Assembly: GCF_900142575.1 (NCBI RefSeq)
Contig: NZ_FRBI01000003.1
Location: 43,926 to 107,925, forward strand
Direction of reading: 5' to 3'
Length of the DNA stretch: 64,000 nucleotides
Origin: Actinacidiphila paucisporea
GTDB lineage: Bacteria > Actinomycetota > Actinomycetes > Streptomycetales > Streptomycetaceae
Positions within the stretch are counted from its first letter, which is position 1. Each line of letters begins with the position of its first letter. A program made the position numbers and the translations under genes. Below the pieces are notes generated by a model. It saw only the letters and a list, made by a program, of their open reading frames with translations. It made no database searches and had not been told where the DNA came from. Of the stretch, positions 25,375 to 35,054 are shown one piece after another.

Positions 25375-26514
25375 TCACCGATGCGCCTCGTAGACATGGT
25401 GCTTCCCGGCGGGCAGGCGCTGGATGGCCAGCAGGGCGACGTCATCGGCCGGCTCTTTTCCCGCGTGGCTGATCAGGTCGCTCTGGATCTGCCGCAGCAG
25501 GGCGTCCGGGCTGGACCCGGAGAAGGAGCCGAGGCGTTCGGCGAGGGGGTAGAACTCCCCGCTCGGCGACCGGGCCTCGATGACGCCGTCGGTGTAGAGG
25601 AGCAGGATGTCGCCCGGTGCGAAGGGGATGGAGTCGGTCTGCTGGGCCGCGGCGGGCAGCCCGCCCAGGCCCAGCGGAGGTGAGGCGTGCTCGAAGTCGA
25701 GAGTGGTGACGTGGTTGTGGTGGATCAACAGGGGTGGCGGATGCCCGCAGTTGATCACCTCCGCGAACGGGTCCTGATCGGGGATCTCCAGCATGAGCGC
25801 GGTGACGAAGTGCTCGCCGAGATCGGTCTCGACATCGGCGACCTCCTCGATGTCGCGGCTGACACTCTCCTCGAGTGCATCGACGAGATCGGGCAGTGTG
25901 CGGCACCGGTGCGCGCCTTCCCTGAAGGCACCGAGAACGACCGACACCTCGCCTATCGCGGCGACTCCCTTGCCCCGTACGTCTCCCATGATCACTCGGG
26001 TGGACGGATCCGAACCCCGGGCGGTGGCGAAGAGGTCCCCGCCGATCCGGGCCTCGTCCTCGGCAGCCAGATACAGCCATCCCAACCGCAGAGGACCGAT
26101 GCGATTCGGTGGGGGCCGCAGAATGCACCGCTGGGCCGCGTCGGCCACTGACCGCAATCGGGTCAACTGCCAGTTTCGGTGCTCCCGCACATAGCTGGTG
26201 GCGACCATCGCGGTGCACAGGGCCACCAGGGCAGCGAGTTGCGCTATGTGGTTGGTCATACTCTCGCCGTTGAATCCGTCGACGAGTTCCTGGGCACCGA
26301 CCGCCACGAGCCCGACCAGTGCGGTCGTCCGCGGCCCCGCGAAAGCGGCGGTCAGCGCGGGGGCCAGCGCCACGAGCGGACCGAGGTGGATGGCCGCCGA
26401 CGACATCATGTCCGCCAGGCTGATCAGCGCGATGATCGCAAGTGGCAGCGCCACTGTCATCCGGCCCCGTGGCTTTGTGACGAGGTGGTCCCACTCGGCG
26501 CGCCAGCCTTCCAC
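25375..26514 (-). CDS. Membrane PP2C/SpoIIE-type phosphatase
   Basis: This serine/threonine phosphatase probably dephosphorylates an anti-anti-sigma partner. About four to five hydrophobic helices occupy residues ~20-110. A short linker leads to the PP2C-like domain, with conserved metal and active-site segments GGDLFATARG, IMGDVRGKG, INCGHPPPLL, LLLYTDGVIEAR and a terminal ADDVALLAIQR. The 379-residue length fits the Streptomyces family. The 160-base stretch 26515-26675 beyond its start has a 19-bp unit repeated at 27-base spacing and no gene. Confidence 0.85.
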   Translation of the reverse strand: MEGWRAEWDHLVTKPRGRMTVALPLAIIALISLADMMSSAAIHLGPLVALAPALTAAFAGPRTTALVGLVAVGAQELVDGFNGESMTNHIAQLAALVALCTAMVATSYVREHRNWQLTRLRSVADAAQRCILRPPPNRIGPLRLGWLYLAAEDEARIGGDLFATARGSDPSTRVIMGDVRGKGVAAIGEVSVVLGAFREGAHRCRTLPDLVDALEESVSRDIEEVADVETDLGEHFVTALMLEIPDQDPFAEVINCGHPPPLLIHHNHVTTLDFEHASPPLGLGGLPAAAQQTDSIPFAPGDILLLYTDGVIEARSPSGEFYPLAERLGSFSGSSPDALLRQIQSDLISHAGKEPADDVALLAIQRLPAGKHHVYEAHR

Positions 26515-26606
26515 TTCTTCGATTCTACGCAGGGTTCACAGCCGCGGCAGATTGAAGCGGGCCGGTTCCGGTCGGGGCCCAGCTTCCTTCCGGCGCCCGG
26601 CGCGCG

Positions 26607-26653
26607 CGGCGTCCCGGTCAGCGGGTCCAGCGCCGGCGTCCCGGTCAGCGGGG
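26607..26653. repeat. Two-copy 27-bp-period repeat
   Basis: CGGCGTCCCGGTCAGCGGG occurs at 26607-26625 and 26634-26652, with a partial third copy (CAGCGGGTCCGGCGCTGG) near 26677. It lies in the gap between the phosphatase start and the LuxR gene end. The role is unknown. Confidence 0.6.
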
Positions 26654-26675
26654 CCGGCGCGCTGGCGGGACGTTG

Positions 26676-27476
26676 TCAGCGGGTCCGGCGCTGGTGGGGT
26701 GCTCCCGCCGGAAACGCGCGGGCGACCGCGGCCATGCGGTTGGAGACGTGCAGCCGGCGGTAGGCGTTCTCCAGGTGCTTGCGCACCGTTCCTTCGGACA
26801 GGCCCAGCCGGCGGGCGATCTGGATGTTGGTGTGCCCCGCGGCGAGCAGGTGCAGCAGTTGCCACTGCCGGGGTGTGAGCCGGGGTGCGGGGTGCCGACG
26901 CTGTTCGGCGTCCAGGTACGCCTCGTGCAGGTGCGGCCGCAGCAACGTGAGCAGCGCGCGGTCACGCTCGGAGAAGTCGGGACCCGGCCCGCGGAACAGG
27001 AATATCCGCAGGGTCCGGCCGGGGCCGGCGGTTCCCGGCGTTCCTGCGGGCATGCAGAGCATGAGCTCGTGCTCGATCCCCAGCGGCCGGTAGTAGTCGG
27101 TGTACATCCCGGTGCTGTGCCATTGCCTGGCCGAGTAGAAGTCCGTGATCGTCACGACACTGCGCAGGTCGGCGGTGCGGTCGGGGTAACTGCACGGCTG
27201 GCAGTCCCAGTAGTGGCACCAGTGCGTCACGTCGGCGTCGGGGAAGGGTTCTTCGGCCGCCTCGCCACCGCCACCGGTGCCTGTCTGCGCCAGCCACCAC
27301 GCCTGCCGGTGACTGTCGAAGCCTGCGACGGTCAGTTCGTCGCAGCGGATCTGGCCCACCAGATCGCCGAGTAGGGAGGGTGGCAGCCCCACTTCCGGCA
27401 CATCGGTGCGTTTCTCCTGGACGATCCCCGCCAAGGTGCGCAGATCCACATCGCTGACCGATAACAAGCTCGGCAT
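26676..27476 (-). CDS. LuxR-family response regulator-like HTH protein
   Basis: A regulator of about 266 residues. The C-terminal ~65 residues are a LuxR/FixJ helix-turn-helix: LTPRQWQLLHLLAAGHTNI, then LGLSEGTVRKHLENAYRRLHV. The N-terminal ~190 residues are a conserved sensor-like region with many Trp/Tyr/Cys (WCHYWDCQPCSYPDR, SARQWHSTGMYTDYYRPLGIEHEL) found in a Streptomyces family of unknown ligand. It is not a canonical receiver. The start is either the ATG at 27476 or the ATG at 27488; both have G-rich upstream bases. It is divergent from a secreted protein gene. Confidence 0.8.
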   Translation of the reverse strand: MPSLLSVSDVDLRTLAGIVQEKRTDVPEVGLPPSLLGDLVGQIRCDELTVAGFDSHRQAWWLAQTGTGGGGEAAEEPFPDADVTHWCHYWDCQPCSYPDRTADLRSVVTITDFYSARQWHSTGMYTDYYRPLGIEHELMLCMPAGTPGTAGPGRTLRIFLFRGPGPDFSERDRALLTLLRPHLHEAYLDAEQRRHPAPRLTPRQWQLLHLLAAGHTNIQIARRLGLSEGTVRKHLENAYRRLHVSNRMAAVARAFPAGAPHQRRTR

Positions 27477-27679
27477 CGGGCCCCCCATCCCCGCACCCAG
27501 CGTATGCGGTCGCCGAGGCCTCGGGCATACGCAAACCCTCGTATGGCGGCCCTTCTGCCGACCCACTCATGATGCACGTGACCGACTGTCACGCGGCATA
27601 CGGGGACCGGTACGCGCGCACGGCGGGACCGGAGCCCACGGGTGCCGGCAGCACGTTTCTCATGGAGGGGGTACGTACG

Positions 27680-28471
27680 ATGTCAGGTAGATTGATCGCC
27701 CGACTGTCCGGTACGGCGACCGCGCTGGCCACCGCCGTCGTCCTGGTGGCCGCGACCGGGGCGACACCCGCCCAGGCCGTCTCGATCGGGGATTTCACCG
27801 GCTACGCGGGTTATGTGAAGCAGGCGTACGACGCCTACCAGAAGTTCTTCGGAGGGGCGCTCACCCTGGACCAGGCGACGACGCAGATCGAGAACGCGAT
27901 CACCGCCGCCAAGTCCGAGATCCTCAACGAGATCGACGCGGTCCAGGCGGCCGACGTGCAAGCGTGCGCCCGCAGCGCGGTGATAGAGGTCGCCGACATC
28001 CGCGTGCTCTCCCCGGACAACCGGCAGGCGTTCGCCGCCGCGACAACGAGCTGCGTCACGCTCGCCCAGGCGGACGTCAACGCCTTCTCCGACCTGCACG
28101 CGGTCGACAGCGTCGGGTTCGCCCTCAACACCGTCGGCCCCATCGCCCTGTTCGCCCGCACTTACGCGGGCGAGAGCACCGTGTTACTCAAGTCCACGCT
28201 GGTCTCAGCCGAGCAGTCCACCATCAACCGGCTGACACCGCACTGCTTCGGCACTCCCCTGTGGGGCGACACCGAGCCGGGTGCCGCGTCCGTCGAAGTC
28301 CAACTGCAATGCACGGCGTTCAACGGCACCTCCGGCTTCGACTCGGTCTTCATCAAACTCAAGCGCGGCCAGCCGCTGCCCCCACTGAACTACTCGTACG
28401 CCATCGAGCAGGCGATGACGGCGACGAGCTACCCGGTGGCCGAAGCGGCACTGCCCCTCCTGGCGGGCTGA
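27680..28471 (+). CDS. Secreted protein of unknown function
   Basis: A 263-residue exported protein. The signal peptide ends at about ATGATPAQA. The mature part is alpha-helical at first (YAGYVKQAYDAYQKFFGGALTLDQATTQIENAITAAKSEIL) and carries four Cys. No family is recognised; the pattern recalls helical pore or surface proteins, but that is only an impression. The frame is open back to 27569. The ATG at 27680 is preferred because the signal peptide begins there and GGAGG lies upstream. One TTA codon (near 28183) suggests bldA dependence. Confidence 0.65.
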   Translation: MSGRLIARLSGTATALATAVVLVAATGATPAQAVSIGDFTGYAGYVKQAYDAYQKFFGGALTLDQATTQIENAITAAKSEILNEIDAVQAADVQACARSAVIEVADIRVLSPDNRQAFAAATTSCVTLAQADVNAFSDLHAVDSVGFALNTVGPIALFARTYAGESTVLLKSTLVSAEQSTINRLTPHCFGTPLWGDTEPGAASVEVQLQCTAFNGTSGFDSVFIKLKRGQPLPPLNYSYAIEQAMTATSYPVAEAALPLLAG

Positions 28472-28496
28472 CCGGCCCACTCCCAATCGGCGAACA

Positions 28497-28534
28497 GGGG
28501 CGCCGCGCCCACCCGCTTGGGGGCGCGGCGCCCC
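28497..28534. terminator. Bidirectional hairpin terminator
   Basis: GGGGCGCCGCGCCC (28497-28510) pairs with GGGCGCGGCGCCCC (28521-28534) over a 10-base loop, following the secreted-protein gene. The remaining ~180 bases to 28718 show nothing coding. Confidence 0.75.
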
Positions 28535-28718
28535 TCGTCGCCTTCCCCCGTTCCCGTTATCGACACAGGGCGCCGCACTGGCCGGTGTGATCGCTCAGCA
28601 GATCGCGCCGTGCGCGCCCGCCGGTCCCGGCAGCGTCGCCCCGCATCCGGTGTCCACGCGTACGCAAGGAGCACCCACCGTTCACCCTCCCTACGCCTGG
28701 CCAGGCAAAACGCCGCCC

Positions 28719-29627
28719 TCAAGTGCGGAACGACAACATCGACTCAGATTGCGAGCTCAGTGCCTGCTTCCGCAGGTTGGCCAGCTTGGCGGCCTGTTGA
28801 CGTGAGGCATCCGGCAGGGCAGCCTCCGCGCGTTTCTGGGCGGCGCGTACGGCCGCTACGAGGGCGCTCTGCCGTTGGCAGGTGGCGTCCCGCCCGGCGA
28901 GCTGGAGTTCGCGGCGACTCAGGTTCTGAAGGGCGAGTCTGTCACTTCCGGCCTTGGAGGCAGCCCCCTGGATCGCACCGCGCGCCTCTTGGACGGTCGT
29001 GAACGACTCACCCCTGCCGCGCATGCAATCGGCCCAGGTCTGCTGCGCCGTACGGAACCCCGGGTCTGAGGTGACCCCGGCAATCACCCGAACGACCAGG
29101 CCCGAGACAGTAAGCTCTGTCTGCTCCCAGGAACTGCCGTAGAACGCGCGCCGGCCGAGGTAGACACAACCGTCCGTATTGATGCGCATCTCGGGGCTGT
29201 CTGGCGCGCGGAGAATGCGCTCGTGCTTGCCGCTGCCGGTCAGGGCGTTCTGCCATGCGGTGCGGCGGCCCTCATCCATCTGGGCGAGGAACTTCGCGTT
29301 GGGGTCGGGTGGCGGCCCCGCCAGGAGCGCTGCGGTCAGGCCGTAGCCGTCCTGAGCGGCCTGCGCTTGAGTCAGTAGCCCGTAGGGGTTCTCCTCCGCC
29401 AGGCGTCCCGGGGGAACCGTGAGGTAGGGAAAGCCCCGCTGCCGCATACAGGTGGCGACGGCCCGTTCCTCCGACTCGTGGAGGAGCCGGGCCTGTTGTA
29501 GGGGGACCGCGTCGATGCCATCGAAAGGCGCGGGAAGTACATCGCTACCCCGGTGGGTGGGTGCCTGGCCGCACCCACCCACCGCCAGCAGACACAGAGC
29601 GATCATGACCGCTGGTACGGAACGCAT
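28719..29627 (-). CDS. Lipoprotein of unknown function
   Basis: A 302-residue lipoprotein: the signal ends in LLAVGGC-G (lipobox, Cys near residue 19). The mature protein has repeated CM-R/G motifs (VATCMRQRGFPY; WADCMRGRGESF), a Streptomyces pattern seen in uncharacterised cell-surface lipoproteins, and a basic helical C-terminus. No enzymatic motif is present. The ATG at 29627 lies just after the stop of the gene upstream, so the two are probably co-transcribed. Confidence 0.7.
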   Translation of the reverse strand: MRSVPAVMIALCLLAVGGCGQAPTHRGSDVLPAPFDGIDAVPLQQARLLHESEERAVATCMRQRGFPYLTVPPGRLAEENPYGLLTQAQAAQDGYGLTAALLAGPPPDPNAKFLAQMDEGRRTAWQNALTGSGKHERILRAPDSPEMRINTDGCVYLGRRAFYGSSWEQTELTVSGLVVRVIAGVTSDPGFRTAQQTWADCMRGRGESFTTVQEARGAIQGAASKAGSDRLALQNLSRRELQLAGRDATCQRQSALVAAVRAAQKRAEAALPDASRQQAAKLANLRKQALSSQSESMLSFRT

Positions 29628-29631
29628 GTCA

Positions 29632-29991
29632 TCAGCACCAGTAGTTGGAGGCGACGTTCTTGTAGAAGGCGGTGCCGGTGAGGTCGCCGATGCCGTAGCC
29701 GCGCGGGATGGTCACGGAGCTGCCGGTCCGGCCGAGGCCGCTGTAGATTCGCACCGAGCACTGTGTCCCGGAGTTGGACACCGACACTGCGTTGTTGAAC
29801 TTGTTGTATTGGAGCAGGTTGTCGTTGTTGCCGTACACCGTTCCCGGGTCGCCCGCGTAGTTCGCGGACAGGTAGGCGCAGAGCGCGCCCGAGGGGCATG
29901 TGCTGGCGGACGCGGTCGCGGCCGACGTCATGGCCAGCCCCATGCTGACCGCCGCGACAGCGGCTCCGCTCGCCATCAACTTTTTGAGCAC
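29632..29991 (-). CDS. Secreted I36-type peptidase inhibitor / crystallin-fold protein
   Basis: A small secreted protein of 119 residues. The signal peptide (LKKLMASGAAVAAVSMGLAM) is followed by a mature domain with CPSGALCAYLSANYAG, a beta/gamma-crystallin-like pattern seen in the Streptomyces metalloproteinase inhibitor (I36) family, and closing YKNVASNYWC. Cys pairs probably form disulfides. The start is the GTG at 29991, preceded by a near-perfect AGGAGG; the frame is open further upstream but without support. Four bases separate its stop from the next lipoprotein gene. Confidence 0.78.
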   Translation of the reverse strand: MLKKLMASGAAVAAVSMGLAMTSAATASASTCPSGALCAYLSANYAGDPGTVYGNNDNLLQYNKFNNAVSVSNSGTQCSVRIYSGLGRTGSSVTIPRGYGIGDLTGTAFYKNVASNYWC

Positions 29992-30173
29992 GTTTCTTCC
30001 TCCTGTTTGGCGTTCTCCGGATCCGGTCTGCCGATCGACCCGGGCGTGCCGAACCCGGTCGCGTTGCGGCCCGCGAAGGCCGGCGCCACAGCGGGCTGCG
30101 TGCATCAATCAACCAGCCAGCGCCAGGGGAGGACCAGCAATTCGAAGGTGCTCGAATCGGCCGGGAGGAGGTT

Positions 30174-31148
30174 TCACTCACCAAGGAGCTGGGTCGCACG
30201 ATGGGTCTGCCGATACATCACGGAGCGCGCGTCCCGGATCTTGGTGACCAACCCCGAGCGGTGAAGGACAGCCAAGTGGTACGACACGGTGCTGGGGCTG
30301 AGCCCATGGCAGTGAGCCAGTTCACTCGTGCTCCGGGGAACGGACAGGTCCGCCAGGAGCGCGGCGCGAGTCGGACCAACGAGGTCGCACGCCGGCGACG
30401 GCCGTGCGTCCCGGGATGTGCCCACCGGACGCATCCGATACCACACGGCCGCCCGCACATCGCCGGGGCCGTGCGTGATGTCGACACCTCCGCGCTGGCC
30501 GAACACCCGCGGCAACAGGACCAGATCACCGACTTCGCGGACCCGCACGTCCGCCCGCGCAGCAACCCGAAGCCGCCCGGCTGCGTAATCCACGTCACGA
30601 GTCAGTCCGGTCAGCGTCGCCGCCATGCCGATCTGGGTGATGCGCTGCGAGCGATAGGCGATGTCCGCCTCGCTGAGTGCGCGTAACCCGGGCCAGCGGT
30701 CTGCCAGGGAGATCCGCCACACCTGCGCCAGTTCCGCGGCCGCAGCCTCGGCAAAGGCTTGTTCACCGCCGTCCAGCGCCCGCAGTAACGGCTGCGGCAC
30801 CTCTCGGCCCGACTCCCGGGTCTGATCCAGCACCAGTCCCATCTCCTCCCGCACCTGCTCGGGTGAGGCCGTCGCGATGGCGTGCAGGCACTCATCGAAC
30901 GACCGCTCATACGTGGGGGGGTGGGGAGCCGTGAAATCGGGGATGTAGTCGGCTGGTCCGCAGAACAGCGCGCGAACAACGTTGAGGCGACGGGATGTCA
31001 ACGCATAACGCAGGGGCTGAATCCACTCACGCGTTCCGGCAGGCGCGCAAGCGCGCAGCATCATGAGCGAGTCGACGAGGATGTGGCTCTGGGAGATCGC
31101 GAAGCGTAAACTCCCCATCCCACGGGCGTCCAATTCCAGCTCGATCAC
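30174..31148 (-). CDS. ArsR-type winged-helix regulator (DUF5937-like)
   Basis: A 324-residue regulator. The N-terminal ~240 residues match the DUF5937-type region common in Streptomyces (LRFAISQSHILVDSLMML opening, LADRWPGLRALSEADIAYR later). The C-terminal ~75 residues are an ArsR helix-turn-helix: STSELAHCHGLSPSTVSYHL with the wing VTKIRDARSVMYRQ. The start is the GTG at 31148, with AGAGGAT upstream. The longer open frame lacks codon bias. No obvious target gene is adjacent. Confidence 0.8.
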   Translation of the reverse strand: MIELELDARGMGSLRFAISQSHILVDSLMMLRACAPAGTREWIQPLRYALTSRRLNVVRALFCGPADYIPDFTAPHPPTYERSFDECLHAIATASPEQVREEMGLVLDQTRESGREVPQPLLRALDGGEQAFAEAAAAELAQVWRISLADRWPGLRALSEADIAYRSQRITQIGMAATLTGLTRDVDYAAGRLRVAARADVRVREVGDLVLLPRVFGQRGGVDITHGPGDVRAAVWYRMRPVGTSRDARPSPACDLVGPTRAALLADLSVPRSTSELAHCHGLSPSTVSYHLAVLHRSGLVTKIRDARSVMYRQTHRATQLLGE

Positions 31149-31322
31149 AGGAGATCCTCTCGTGATTGGGGATGACCGCCCGACAGCCTCCCACCTGACG
31201 CTGCGGCTCGTACGATCAGAATCAGCGCATTTGCTCCGGATCCAGGTGGAGACCGCGTCTGCTGCTGTACGGGCAGTGGGAGGGGGAACTGGAGCACACC
31301 CTGCGGCACGATCTCGCGTTCG

Positions 31323-31805
31323 TATGGGGAGCCCGCCGCTCCACCCGAAGCGGCACTGGCCGAATTGCAAGGGATCACCGCACCGGCGGACGTCGAGATC
31401 AAGCAGGCCGTCGACCGCTGGGCGCAGTACACACCGCCGGGCACGTTGCAGCAATTCGACGGTGACGCGCTGCCGCACACGGGCTTCGCCCCGGACAACG
31501 TCCTGATCGCAGGAGGTCGGGCACGGCTCATCGACTGGGCATGGCCGACACGCGGCGCCGCCTGGATCGACCCGGGCGCCCTCGCGCTGCGCCTCATGGA
31601 GGCCGGCCACCCGGTCGGGGCCGCGATCGAATTCGCCGACCGCTTCCCGTCGTGGTGCGACGCGGCGCCCGAAGCACTCGCGGCGTTCGGTACGGCGACG
31701 GCGTCCCTGTGGAGGGAGATCGCCGAGCAGGACGAAGCGCTGTGGAAGCGGGCGTTGGCAAAGCAGGCGACGGCCCTGGCACGCGCCCTCGACACGAGCC
31801 CTTAG
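31323..31805 (+). pseudogene. 5'-truncated aminoglycoside-phosphotransferase-like gene
   Basis: The frame carries a C-terminal portion of an APH/choline-kinase-like protein: FDGDALPHTGFAPDNVLI corresponds to the HGD...N catalytic loop (with D but no usual His), LIDWAWPTRGAAWIDPGALALRL to the DWE/DxD region, then a helical tail. Recognisable similarity begins only at YGEP near 31323. The N-lobe is absent, and upstream bases read poorly in all frames. About 160 residues remain of an expected ~290, so it is probably non-functional. Confidence 0.65.
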
Positions 31806-31910
31806 CCGCGGACGACGCTGGCGGATTCAGATCCCGCGCAGAGTACCGCGTATCCGCCACCCCTAGCCGCCGGTCGCGCTCCCGCTCACGCAAGGCCCCG
31901 GCACGTCCGC

Positions 31911-32161
31911 GCCCCGGCCGTCCGAAGACAACCGGGGCACCGAAACCGCAGGTCAGCCCCCTCCGCAGAGGGGGAACCCCGTAGGCCGTGTGGGACTCGA
32001 ACCCACAATCAATGGATTAAAAGTCCTGGCCAGGGCATGCCGGACAGTAGTGGACGGTGGGCCGCCATCCGAAAGCCGCAGGTCGGACGGCAGCGGGTTG
32101 CCACCTGGTCCGTCGGGAGGTGCCGCGTGCCAGCACATCCGCTCACGCATCGCTCACGCAT
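31911..32161. repeat. att-like module R1 with tRNA-Lys 3'-half core
   Basis: This is the first of four related modules. The order is a hairpin GCCCCGG...CCGGGGC (31911-31938), an AACCGCAGGTCAGC arm, a G/C hairpin, the 46-bp core (31981-32026; one mismatch to the tRNA-Lys 3' half), TGGCCAGGGC, a second arm GCCGCAGGTCGGACGG, and two CGCTCACGCAT units ending at 32161. The tRNA 5' half is absent here, so it is an attachment-site copy and not a tRNA. Confidence 0.82.
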
Positions 32162-32212
32162 TCGATGGACGGCTTCCGGTCGGTTGCGCAGCCGGCCCTT
32201 GCCGAGAGCCAC

Positions 32213-32923
32213 TCAGCCGGGTTGGCGAACAGCACGGAAGAGGTTGGTCGCCATGGGCTTCTGCTGCTCGGTGCCCGCTTCCCGGATCGTGACGGTAGTG
32301 AGATCACCGAACCCAGCCTCGGTGAGCACCTTTTCCCACACGGGAATGTCGAGGACCCAGCGGAGCATCGTGGTCCGGGCGCCGTCCGCGCGTCGGACCG
32401 GGATGCTCGCCGGCCGGAGGTCCGTCTCCGGCGGCTGACCGCTGCTGTAGTGGGCAAGGGTGGCGATGACGAGTGTTCCGCCCGGCCGCAGCGCGGTGGC
32501 GATGGCGGGCAGCAACGTGCGGGGGTCGGTGAAATCGGCGGCCCCGAAGAGCGAGTACGCCACGTCGACGCTGTCCGGTGCGGCTGCAAGATGGTCGGCG
32601 GCGTCGGCGTGGACGAACTCGAGCCGGGCCACATGCCCGAACATCTCCCGGCCGCGGTCGATCTGGCCGGCGGAGGCGTCGATGGCGATGACGCGTGCGG
32701 CGTTGAGTGCCTCGGCGATGTGGGCGGCCTGGCGGCCGTTCCCGGTGCCGGCGTCGACGACGGTGCGGCCGGCCAGCTCCCCGAGGATTTCAGCGCCTGG
32801 GCCGGTGCGCTGGTACCAGTCCCAGAACAGGCGGCCGTCCACGCCGCGCTTCACGTCGTCGCAGACCAGGCTCTGGCCGTAGCGGTGCCAAAGATCGGTG
32901 CCGGGTGAGGTGGAGGAAGTCAC
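32213..32923 (-). CDS. Island A class I SAM methyltransferase (cassette gene 2)
   Basis: This 236-residue SAM methyltransferase has motif I VVDAGTGNGRQAAHIAEAL, motif II VIAIDASAGQIDRGREM, then VAYSLFGAADFTDP and LRPGGTLVIATL. It shares the less common blocks YS-x-FGAA-x-FTDP and G-P-G-x-E-I/V-L with the island B enzyme at 39381, so the two are related to each other. The start is the GTG at 32923; an ATG at 32932 is an alternative. It lies 119 bases downstream of the VDIGVH-motif gene on the same strand, the same order as in island B. The substrate is unknown. Confidence 0.82.
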   Translation of the reverse strand: MTSSTSPGTDLWHRYGQSLVCDDVKRGVDGRLFWDWYQRTGPGAEILGELAGRTVVDAGTGNGRQAAHIAEALNAARVIAIDASAGQIDRGREMFGHVARLEFVHADAADHLAAAPDSVDVAYSLFGAADFTDPRTLLPAIATALRPGGTLVIATLAHYSSGQPPETDLRPASIPVRRADGARTTMLRWVLDIPVWEKVLTEAGFGDLTTVTIREAGTEQQKPMATNLFRAVRQPG

Positions 32924-33042
32924 CCGCCACATCCTGGCGGGGTGGGGGCGGGCACGTGGCCGACTGCGGGGAATCCACCCGGATGACGCACGCGGGGCCC
33001 CCACCTCTGGTACGAAGCGGGGGCCAGACGGGAAGGCGTCGG

Positions 33043-33510
33043 TCAGTGGCCGTCTTCTCCAGGGCGGCAGGGGGTGCACTTGGAGCTGTCGGCGTCCCAG
33101 AGCGGCTGGTCGACGAGAAAGCCGTGGCGGGCGAGTTGCTGGGCGGTGCGCGCCACGGAGCCGTCGACTTTCATCGCGACGTCGGGTACGTGGTGCAGGA
33201 AGTCGCCGCCGTTGTACTTCTGGCAGAACTCCGCGTAGGCGACGGTGTCGAGGATCATCATGTGGACGCCGATGTCCACGATGCTCCCGGGGCCCAGACC
33301 CAGCCCCTGCCCCCGGCATTCCATGGCCGTGATCAGGTAGGCGATGCCCTGCCCGAGGACGCGCTGCGCCATGACGCTGTCGAACGGGTAGTCCCTCATG
33401 AGGAGGCCGGTCAGCTTCTCCCACTGGTCGGGCGTGACGAAGTCACGCGGGTCGCGGGTCGGGGCGAGCGGGCTTGCGCTGGTAAGGGGTTCCAGGACGG
33501 TAGTCACCAT
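33043..33510 (-). CDS. Island A VDIGVH-motif protein (GRDP-like, cassette gene 1)
   Basis: A cytoplasmic protein of 155 residues. The central block GSIVDIGVHMMILDT is followed by YAEFCQKYNGGDFLHHVP. The C-terminus holds a CxxC (SSKCTPC). The pattern VD-x-x-x-H-x-x-ILDT...HH-x-P resembles the GRDP-like/DUF1399 signature, with Val in place of the usual Trp, and could bind metal; this is inference. It is homologous to the 38792 protein. The ATG at 33510 has GGGAG at good spacing. The gap upstream (33511-33699) separates it from a divergent regulator. Confidence 0.75.
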   Translation of the reverse strand: MVTTVLEPLTSASPLAPTRDPRDFVTPDQWEKLTGLLMRDYPFDSVMAQRVLGQGIAYLITAMECRGQGLGLGPGSIVDIGVHMMILDTVAYAEFCQKYNGGDFLHHVPDVAMKVDGSVARTAQQLARHGFLVDQPLWDADSSKCTPCRPGEDGH

Positions 33511-33699
33511 GTGCTCCCTTCGCGGGCGGCCCCCGTCGTGGGGGCGCTGGCTCCAGGAGACCAACGGCCGGACGTGAACAGTGATCAGCCATCGGACCGT
33601 GCAAGCGGTTTGCAGGTTCTGCACACGTCATCGACGGGGCGTGCGGCTACGGCTACGGCTACGGTCAGTAGACCGGCCCTTCGGCCTCGTGGAGACGCT

Positions 33700-34965
33700 A
33701 TGCGAAACGTCGATCCGCTGTGGAGCAGCTCCCAGGCCCGCGAGTACGTCACGAAGCACCAGCCCGGAGGGTTGGTCCGCATAGGGCGCCGCCGCCTCGG
33801 GTGGCGGCAGGACGAGCTGGGGCGCCGGATCGGCTGCTCCGCATCGACCGTATCGCGGCTGGAGAACGGTCCTGCCGGGGATCTGCGGCTTCTCCAGCGA
33901 GCCGCGCGCGAGGTCGGTGTACCTGGCGGCGCCCTCGGTGCGGCACTGGGGTTAACCGGGTTCGGGACCACTACAGTTGCGGCCAGTCGCGACGAGGAGG
34001 ATCCCATGCGCCGCCGATCCGTGCTCGCAGCCGCCGGTCTGGTCGCCCCGACCCAACTGCTCGCGCTCGTTGATGACGCGCTGGCCGCCGTGCCTGCACC
34101 CACCGCCGAGCCGATCGCATTGCAGGCCCGCGTGGCCGGCGCTCGGGCTCTGTTCGATGCCGGCCGGTACACGTCCCTCCTGGAGGGGCTCCCGGATCTG
34201 CTCGGCGCTGCTCACCAAGCTGCGCGGACTCGCTCAGACCTTGGTTAGGGGCGCCTGTCGGCTTGCTACGGGCTCACCGCACAGGCCCTGATCAAGATCG
34301 AGAGATACGACAGTGCGCGGATCGCCGCCGACCGGGCCACGGTCTACGCGGACCTGTCAGGCTCCGCGCTAGCCGCGGCAGCGGCCACCCGCGAGATGGC
34401 CATCGTCCTACGACACCAAGGGCAGCCCCAGGCCGCCCAGAAACTGGTCACCAACGCCGCACTGGCCGTGGGTGCCACCGGCCTGACGACGGACGCCCAG
34501 AGGTCCGCCTACGCCCAGATGCTGTGCACCACGGCGTACACCGCGGCGCAGTCAGGTGACCGCGCGGAAGCCCTGACAATGATCCGGGAAGCGGCGGACG
34601 CCGCCCGCAACCTGCCGGATGCGGCACCCAGGGAGCGCCTGTTCCCGGTGACGCCGGCTGCAGTCGACGCCTACGCGGTGAGCGTGCACTGGGCACTTGG
34701 GGACTCCGGGACGGCGCTGGACATCGGCAGCAGGTTGCTTCCGCAGCAGTTCGCCACCGCGGAACGGCGAGGCCGGTTCCACACCGACATGGCGCGCGCC
34801 TGGTGGCAGTGGGGTCGGCCTGAGCAGACCGCAGCCGCACTCCTGGCCGCTGCCCGGGCCGCCCCGGCCGAGGTGCGCGACCGACCCGCGATCCGCCGCA
34901 TCGTCACCGAGCTCCAGAAAAGGCACCCCCTCGCGCCAGGTGTACGTGCACTGGCCACGGTCTAA
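33700..34965 (+). pseudogene. XRE regulator gene with in-frame TAG stop
   Basis: The gene starts at the ATG at 33700 with GGAG seven bases upstream. It encodes an XRE helix-turn-helix (RRLGWRQDELGRRIGCSASTVSRLE) and a TPR-like regulatory region containing MRRRSVLAAAGL, typical of Streptomyces tetratricopeptide XRE proteins. A TAG at 34246-34248 interrupts it after codon 182. The same frame continues without shift (GRLSACYGLTAQALIKIERY) to the normal stop at 34965. Homologues have an uninterrupted segment here, and a C-to-T change in CAG would produce this stop. It is probably inactive unless read through. Confidence 0.8.
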
Positions 34966-35054
34966 GCGCCTCCGGGGGCGGTTTCGTGGCCCCCAAGGGC
35001 GGCCCACCTGGTGAACTCGGCAGCTCCTCACCTTCAGGTCGGTCGCATTCCAAA

